Part shown: positions 31,434 to 36,056 of the stretch, one piece after another
How the letters are laid out: each line of letters starts with the position of its first letter
How positions within the stretch are numbered: the first letter of the stretch is position 1
Source of the DNA: Methanoregula sp.
Lineage (GTDB): Archaea > Halobacteriota > Methanomicrobia > Methanomicrobiales > Methanospirillaceae
Direction of reading: 5' to 3'
Assembly: GCA_028679075.1 (NCBI GenBank)
Contig: JAJRCF010000027.1
Location: 1-36,056, forward strand
DNA: 36,056 nt
The notes under the pieces: model-generated
Database searches by the model: none
What the model was told of the DNA's origin: nothing
The model's input: the letters and a program-made list of their open reading frames with translations, nothing else
Program-made: the position numbers and the translations under genes

Positions 31434-33281
31434 ATGTCCAAACAAACCAGCAACAACCCGTACGGGTCCTGGAAAATAATCCTGCTGCTCATTATGGCAG
31501 GTGCTGTCGTATTGTCGCTGTCTCCCGTATCTGCGGAGAAGCCGTTCGTCACTATCGTGGCAAAAGGCGATCAGTCCTATTATATGGGGGAAAAAGTGGT
31601 CTTCAGCGGGATGAATACCGATTCAGATTTCACGTACCTCTTCATAACCGGACCCAACCTTGCCGAAGGCGGGGGAAAACTTGCTTCGCCAAATCAAAAT
31701 ACGGTCAGCGGGAATCCCGGTTCATTCACCCTGGTAAAAACCAAACCGGATAAAACCTGGGAATATACCTGGTATACATCTGATGTCAGACTGGATGCCG
31801 GGACGTATACGATTTATGCAGTGACTAAGCCCGAATCCAAAGACCAGTTCAACGATCTGACAACATACGGTACTGTCGGCATAATATACAAAAAACCCTA
31901 CATAACCGCAGGGATCTCCCCATCACCAGTTTCACAAGGACAGCCTTTTACGGTTTCGGGAGTTGCGGAAGGAATCCCACCTGGTGTCCAGGTCTGGATC
32001 CTCGGTAAGGACTATTATTCAAACTCAACGGTATCCGTCAATTCTGATGATGACTCGTTCAAGTACGAAGTCACCCAGGAGGTCACCAGTCGCCTTGCAG
32101 GCGACCAGTGCTTCGTGATTGTCCAGCACCCGATGGCAGACAACCAGTTCGACTTCGTTGTCAGCGGGGATTATGTCCGCAACCTGAAACTGGACAATGG
32201 CACGAATCTCTTCAAGCTCACCGGCCCGGGAAGCCTGCAGGGCAGCGATGCGGCAGACGCACTCATTGCCGCAGTCAGCGATCAGGAGGCAAACGATAAG
32301 ACGTTGACCAATGACACGTATACCCTGATCCCCTTCCAGGTCACTGATGCAGGACCGGTATCCGGTGCATCCGCAGCCACGGGAGTTACCATTGCCGCAC
32401 AAGGAGATCAGTCATATTACCTGGGAGAAAAAGTGGTTCTCAGTGGCCATAATTATGATTCGGATACCACGTACCTCTTCATCACCGGACCCGGCACCTT
32501 CAAGAACGGCCCCGGCATCCCCACCAGCGGGGGAAAACTTACCTCTCCCCTGCAGAATGTAATCAGCGGGGATCCGGATTCATTCACCACCGTGAAAACT
32601 AAACCGGATAAGACCTGGGAATATGCCTTTTACACCACCAATCTCCCGGTGGATGCCGGGACGTATATCATCTTTGCCGTGAGCCAGCCAAAAGCAAGTG
32701 ACCAGCTGGGTCCCGACGCCGCCAATGTCGGGGTTATCCTGAAAAAACCCTTCATAACTGCTGAGATCACCCCCTCATCAATTTCACAGGGACTGCCTTT
32801 TACTGTCTCCGGATTTGCGGAAGGAGATCCCGAAACGGTCCAGGTCTGGATCCTCGGTAAGAACTACTACTCCAAGGCAATTGAATCCGTCAACTCTGAT
32901 GCTTCGTACAAGTATGTAGTCCCCCGGGAGGTCACCAGTCACCTTGAAAGCGGCCAGTACTTCGTGATTGTCCAGCACCCGATGCAGAACAACCAGTTCG
33001 ACATCGATGCCAGCGGAGATTACGTCCGCAGCCTGCAATTTAACGACGGTACGAACCTCTTCAGGATCTCCGGCCCGGGAAGCCTGCAGGGCAGCGATGC
33101 GGCAGACGCACTCGTTGCTGCGTTCAGTGACCCCGATACGGGTGATGACACCTATACAGAGATCCCGTTCCAGGTCACTGATGCAGGAAGTCAGACGCCG
33201 CAGGCAACAGATGTTGCAACCGCCCCTGCCCAGTACGGTCTGCTCGGGGATATGGAAAAGGCATTACGATCATTTTTTTAA
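31434..33281 (+). CDS. Secreted DUF3821-type surface protein 3, two units
   Basis: A 615-residue exported protein starting MSKQTSNNPYGSWKIILLL, with the same regulator-like first codons and signal helix as the protein at 28628. The first ~155 residues are almost the same as in that protein at DNA level. It holds two full units, each a DUF3821-type half (GDQSYYxGEKVV, YLFITGP, PDKTWEY, VDAGTY) and an Ig-like half (PFTVSGxAEG, VQVWILGK, QHPMxxNQFD, GPGSLQGSDAADAL). A spacer QVTDAGPVSGASAATGV joins them. The C-terminus ends ALRSFF without a clear anchor. Confidence 0.83.
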   Translation: MSKQTSNNPYGSWKIILLLIMAGAVVLSLSPVSAEKPFVTIVAKGDQSYYMGEKVVFSGMNTDSDFTYLFITGPNLAEGGGKLASPNQNTVSGNPGSFTLVKTKPDKTWEYTWYTSDVRLDAGTYTIYAVTKPESKDQFNDLTTYGTVGIIYKKPYITAGISPSPVSQGQPFTVSGVAEGIPPGVQVWILGKDYYSNSTVSVNSDDDSFKYEVTQEVTSRLAGDQCFVIVQHPMADNQFDFVVSGDYVRNLKLDNGTNLFKLTGPGSLQGSDAADALIAAVSDQEANDKTLTNDTYTLIPFQVTDAGPVSGASAATGVTIAAQGDQSYYLGEKVVLSGHNYDSDTTYLFITGPGTFKNGPGIPTSGGKLTSPLQNVISGDPDSFTTVKTKPDKTWEYAFYTTNLPVDAGTYIIFAVSQPKASDQLGPDAANVGVILKKPFITAEITPSSISQGLPFTVSGFAEGDPETVQVWILGKNYYSKAIESVNSDASYKYVVPREVTSHLESGQYFVIVQHPMQNNQFDIDASGDYVRSLQFNDGTNLFRISGPGSLQGSDAADALVAAFSDPDTGDDTYTEIPFQVTDAGSQTPQATDVATAPAQYGLLGDMEKALRSFF

Positions 33282-33329
33282 AATGAGGCTTTGTTGAAAC
33301 CCTGAGAAAGACGTAAGATCAAAGAACAA

Positions 33330-33334
33330 GGTGA
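33330..33334 (+). promoter_or_regulatory. Ribosome binding site of the PQQ-repeat gene
   Basis: GGTGA six bases before ATG 33341. Unlike the other surface-protein genes of the island, this one has no operator palindrome and so may be translated from the upstream DUF3821 transcript. Confidence 0.5.
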
Positions 33335-33340
33335 AAAGTA

Positions 33341-34726
33341 ATGGCAAACCAAGACATGCCCCGTTCCGGGAGAGGATTCAGTAATCCTTGTCCAGGGCAT
33401 TTCTTATTTTTACTACTATTCCTGATCGTTCCTCTTTTCTTTATTTCCGTTGTTCCCGTTTCAGCGGAAGATGCAATGTTCCGGGCCAACCCGGAGCATA
33501 CCGGAGTTTATGATAACGGGGGTATCGAACCGGGGAATACCGGACTATGGCGGTTCACTACGGGAGATCTCGTGGTTTCCTCCCCGACAGTGGCGAATGG
33601 TGTTGTCTATGTCGGAAGTGAAGATAAAAACTTGTACGCCATCGATGCTGTGACAGGGAAAGAGAGATGGAGATTCGCTGCGAGAGATCGGGTGACGCCA
33701 TCCCCGGCAGTGGCGAATGGTGTTGTCTATGTCGGAAGTGAAGATAAAAACCTGTATGCCATTGATGCCATGACAGGTAAAGAGATGTGGAGGTTCGCTA
33801 CAGGAGGCTGGGTGTATTCATCAGCAACAGTGGCGAACGGCATCGTCTATGTAGGGAGTGTAAATAACAGCCTGTATGCCATCGATGCTGTGACAGGAAA
33901 GGAGAAATGGAGGTTCGCTACGGGTGATTATGTGGATTCCTCTCCGGCAGTGGCAAACGGTATTGTCTATGTAGGGTGTAAAGATAAAAACCTGTATGCC
34001 ATCGATGCGGTGACGGGTAAAGAGAAGTGGAGATTTGTTACAGGAAACTGGGTATATTCCTCTCCGGCAGTAGCAAACGGTATTGTCTATGTCGGGAGCG
34101 GAGATAATAATCTGTATGCGATCGATGCACTGACAGGAAAAGAGAGGTGGAGGTTCACGGCGGGCGATCGGGTGATTTCATCTCCGGCGGTGTCGAACGG
34201 TATCATCTATTTTGGGAGCAGGGATAAAAATCTGTACGCTGTCGATGCACTGACAGGTAAAGAGATGTGGAGGTTCGCTGCAGGAAATTCTGAGGGTTCA
34301 GACCCGGCAGTAGCAAACGGGATTGTCTATATCGGAAGTGAAGATAAAAACCTGTATGCCATTGATGCCATGACAGGTAAAGAGATGTGGAGGTTCGTTA
34401 CGGGAGGTTGGGTGTATTCATCCCCGGCAGTGGCAAACGGTATTGTCTATGTTGGGAATGAAGATAAGAACCTGTATGCAATTGGAACAAACTCATCATT
34501 TCTGACAACCGTTCCAACAACGATCCCTTCGACACCAATCCCGTCCCAAGTCACTGATGCAGGAAATCCGACACCCCGGGCAACAACCGCAATCGCCACA
34601 ACAGCCTCAATGATCGCCCCGGCCCGGCAGACAACCCAGCCTGCCCCACTCCAGTACGCTCTGCCCATGGCGATCGTCGTGGCAGCGGGAATTGTAATCT
34701 GGAAGCGGCATGAAGATCTTTTTTGA
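33341..34726 (+). CDS. Secreted PQQ-like beta-propeller repeat protein
   Basis: A 461-residue exported, membrane-anchored protein. After a long n-region and signal helix (cleavage near VPVSA, about residue 43) there are eight repeats of 40 residues (120 bp each, no indels) of the type ANGIVYVGSEDKNLYAIDA then TGKEKWRFATG, the PQQ/outer-membrane-BamB-like propeller repeat. Eight blades would close one propeller. A Thr/Pro-rich stalk and a C-terminal helix (ALPMAIVVAAGIVIWKRH) anchor it. Stalk begins VTDAGNPTPRAT, like the tail of the preceding DUF3821 protein. Ligand unknown; PQQ binding is not implied. Confidence 0.88.
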   Translation: MANQDMPRSGRGFSNPCPGHFLFLLLFLIVPLFFISVVPVSAEDAMFRANPEHTGVYDNGGIEPGNTGLWRFTTGDLVVSSPTVANGVVYVGSEDKNLYAIDAVTGKERWRFAARDRVTPSPAVANGVVYVGSEDKNLYAIDAMTGKEMWRFATGGWVYSSATVANGIVYVGSVNNSLYAIDAVTGKEKWRFATGDYVDSSPAVANGIVYVGCKDKNLYAIDAVTGKEKWRFVTGNWVYSSPAVANGIVYVGSGDNNLYAIDALTGKERWRFTAGDRVISSPAVSNGIIYFGSRDKNLYAVDALTGKEMWRFAAGNSEGSDPAVANGIVYIGSEDKNLYAIDAMTGKEMWRFVTGGWVYSSPAVANGIVYVGNEDKNLYAIGTNSSFLTTVPTTIPSTPIPSQVTDAGNPTPRATTAIATTASMIAPARQTTQPAPLQYALPMAIVVAAGIVIWKRHEDLF

Positions 34727-34746
34727 ACGGATGACCCTGTCATCTA

Positions 34747-34753
34747 TTTTTTT
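34747..34753 (+). terminator. Oligo-T terminator after the PQQ-repeat gene
   Basis: Seven Ts about 20 bases past the stop, at the convergent border with the SDR gene. Confidence 0.45.
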
Positions 34754-34757
34754 ATAG

Positions 34758-35600
34758 TCACGCCGGCTTCGCACCTGGTTGTTTCCCGGAGATCCCGGTC
34801 AGATCCTCTGCGATCCTCCAGAGCCGTTGCTGTATAGTACGGTCGTACGACAGGTCCGAAGACCGGACCGGGCGCCGCTCATCGAAGTACCGGCCCGATA
34901 CCCCGGCCACATCCGGGGAACGGGCGAGGAAGACCGGGGTCTGCGCCCCCTCTTCCGACGTGATGGTAGAGATGCCGGGAGCCGCGGAACGGGAAAGTTT
35001 CGTATTGACGACACCGGGATGCAGGCAGTTTGCCGTAACCCCGGTCCCTTCGAGGTTCCGGGCCAGGGTGTACGTGAAGGTCACATCAGCAAACTTCGAG
35101 AGCGAGTAGGCGCCCCACGGATCGTACCGGCGTTCCTGCGGCAGGTTGTCCCAGTCGATCCTGTCTACGTCAAAGTGGGCGCTGGAAGCAACGGTGACGA
35201 TGCGGGCCCCGTGACCCTTCAGGAGCAGCGGGAGCAACAGGTTTGTCAAGAGAAAAGGGCCGAGGTAGTTCACGGCAAACGTCATCTCGATCCCGTCCAT
35301 CGTCACATGCCGGGCCTTCTGGTAGATCCCCGCGTCATTGACGAGGACATCGAGACGGGAATAGCGTGATGCAAGGTCCGCTGCCATTCCGCGGATCTGG
35401 TCCTGCCGGGAAAAGTCGGCGATGACGAGATCAGGGCGGCCGGCCCCGGTTTTTTCTTCCAGTTCCCGCTGCACCCGTCTCGCCTTCTTTTCATTCTTCC
35501 CGTGGAGGATCACCTCAGCCCCCCCGGCAGCCAGTTCGGTTGCGGTGGCTTTCCCGATACCGTCCGTGGAGCCCGTGACAAGGATGAGCGGTTGCGCCAT
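34758..35600 (-). CDS. Short-chain dehydrogenase/reductase
   Basis: A 280-residue SDR oxidoreductase. The start MAQPLILVTGSTDG at 35600 is chosen over a longer GTG frame (35684) because it sits just before the family's TGxxxGxG cofactor loop (TGSTDGIG) and below a TATA-like element (TTATATTCC, about 25 bases upstream). Other motifs: VNDAGIY (NAG-like), the catalytic Ser in VASSAHF, and the YSLSK motif (Tyr and Lys) in GAYSLSKFAD. Layout resembles retinol dehydrogenase/WW-domain oxidoreductase types. Substrate and cofactor preference not determined. Confidence 0.9.
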   Translation of the reverse strand: MAQPLILVTGSTDGIGKATATELAAGGAEVILHGKNEKKARRVQRELEEKTGAGRPDLVIADFSRQDQIRGMAADLASRYSRLDVLVNDAGIYQKARHVTMDGIEMTFAVNYLGPFLLTNLLLPLLLKGHGARIVTVASSAHFDVDRIDWDNLPQERRYDPWGAYSLSKFADVTFTYTLARNLEGTGVTANCLHPGVVNTKLSRSAAPGISTITSEEGAQTPVFLARSPDVAGVSGRYFDERRPVRSSDLSYDRTIQQRLWRIAEDLTGISGKQPGAKPA

Positions 35601-35656
35601 AGGGGCGTGTATCGGAATATAATGAGAAGAAATTATCGGATACGGCAGCCTGTTGG

Positions 35657-35683
35657 TCCCGACAGTTATGGCCGCTGTCACCA
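35657..35683 (-). pseudogene. Fragment matching the 5' end of 5S rRNA
   Basis: These 27 bases match 36030-36056, the 5' end of the 5S gene, at 25 positions and lie in the same orientation. No further homology follows. It may be the remnant of a second 5S copy. Confidence 0.6.
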
Positions 35684-35706
35684 CGATGTCGTAACTGAAT
35701 TAATTC

Positions 35707-35859
35707 GAAGATTGCTCCGCAATCTTCTCTTTGTCGAGGTTCTGATGAACCTCTCCAAAATCGAAGACCTGCTGTGCAGTTCTTCTCCTCGTCGATGTGT
35801 TTACACACATCTCCGACATATCATCCAGGTCGTGAACCTGATGCTGCCCGTGATGGCAG
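35707..35859. repeat. Array of short hairpins next to the 5S gene
   Basis: Perfect inverted repeats follow one another: GAAGATTGC/GCAATCTTC (35707-35727), GAGGTTC/GAACCTC (35736-35753), GATGTGT/ACACATC (35794-35811), CAGGT/ACCTG (35826-35840) and CTGCC/GGCAG (35844-35859), with an imperfect GAAGA...TCTTC pair between. Style and arm sequences match the array at 1039-1254. No gene is credible in this 330-base gap. Confidence 0.7.
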
Positions 35860-35929
35860 TATGACATTTTTCGGGAGAGCCTCCGCTCTTTACTGAAACG
35901 TTACAAGAAGACCGTGTAGAGATAGGAAA

Positions 35930-36056
35930 GTGATAGCAGCTTGGTATGGTTCCCGGGGACTCGCGTACCTCAGTACAGCATACTACGTGTGTCAGCTTAA
36001 CTGCTGGGTTCGGAATGAGACCAGGTGTTTCCCGACAGCTATGGCCGCTATCACCA
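35930..36056 (-). rRNA. 5S ribosomal RNA, at the window edge
   Basis: The minus strand reads GTGATAGCGGCCATAG near its 5' end and GCTGCTATCAC at the 3' end, pairing as the terminal stem of 5S. Conserved internal parts include CATTCCGAACCCAGCAG, TTAAGC and GGTACGCGAGTCCCCGGGA. About 127 bases are present; the 5' end coincides with the window edge and could lack a base or two. 23S and 16S are expected beyond the right edge. Confidence 0.92.

Larger units (their letters stand above)
28640..31900 (+). repeat. Long near-identical duplication between two DUF3821 genes
   Basis: Bases about 28640-29090 and 31446-31900 match with only scattered differences, then diverge sharply after the YKKP codons. 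Together with their shared operators this is either recent duplication or gene conversion. The span given covers both copies. Confidence 0.8.

Noticed and set aside
33560..34490. Non-coding satellite repeat
   Set aside because: The 120-bp period is in frame and each unit encodes a canonical propeller blade.

Overview
The window is chromosome of a methanogenic archaeon, most likely a Methanomicrobiales relative of Methanoregula or Methanosphaerula. The support is archaeal gene content (an MfnA tyrosine decarboxylase for methanofuran, archaeal Hpt, the radical-SAM-type diphthamide enzyme Dph2, a METTL5-like rRNA methylase, a PGF-type C-terminal sorting signal and DUF3821-type surface proteins), TATA-box promoters with leaderless starts, GGTGA-type ribosome binding sites and oligo-T terminators. 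The genus is an inference.

Bases 1-17800 are mostly ordinary chromosome: a CorA transporter, tRNA-Val(GAC), a DUF4389 membrane protein, serA (minus strand), then a tightly packed plus-strand run ppsA - mfnA - hpt - dph2 - METTL5-like methylase - MFS exporter with overlapping or nearly touching genes. Next come mostly minus-strand genes for a TylF-like methyltransferase, small and hypothetical proteins, a DUF6159-type membrane protein, a PGF-anchored surface protein, an HSL-family esterase, a lipoprotein and a RibD-like reductase, with one plus-strand ACS-family MFS transporter.

Bases 17870-34730 form a co-directional accessory island, the most interesting part of the window. It holds three paralogous 149-residue HTH regulators, each coupled by an ATGA overlap to membrane-protein genes; three DUF3821-type secreted proteins; and a secreted eight-repeat PQQ-type propeller protein. 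Eleven membrane proteins of at least four unrelated types (DUF6159-like, SdpI-like, PH-like and small 2-3 TM proteins) carry the same short N-terminal tag, ending in Gly-(Trp/Leu)-Cys-(Pro/Arg) with the Cys at residue 15 in eight of them. Many then have a glycine-rich PDGGAGG-like linker. Six copies of a 22-bp palindrome sit between a TATA box and the start codon, at an identical 23-nt offset from the start (or former start). They form two classes, which match two types of regulator recognition helix and two flavours of tag. The DUF3821 genes appear to have captured the regulator promoter together with its first codons. One regulator and one tagged gene survive only as short decayed remnants. 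The simplest reading is a self-regulated, modular family of tagged membrane proteins and surface proteins that grows by duplication; its function cannot be read from the sequence.

Bases 34740-36056 hold a minus-strand short-chain dehydrogenase, a 27-bp fragment matching the 5' end of 5S rRNA, an array of small hairpins, and the 5S rRNA gene (minus strand) at the edge, so an rRNA operon probably lies just beyond the window. A related hairpin array lies next to the tRNA near the left end.
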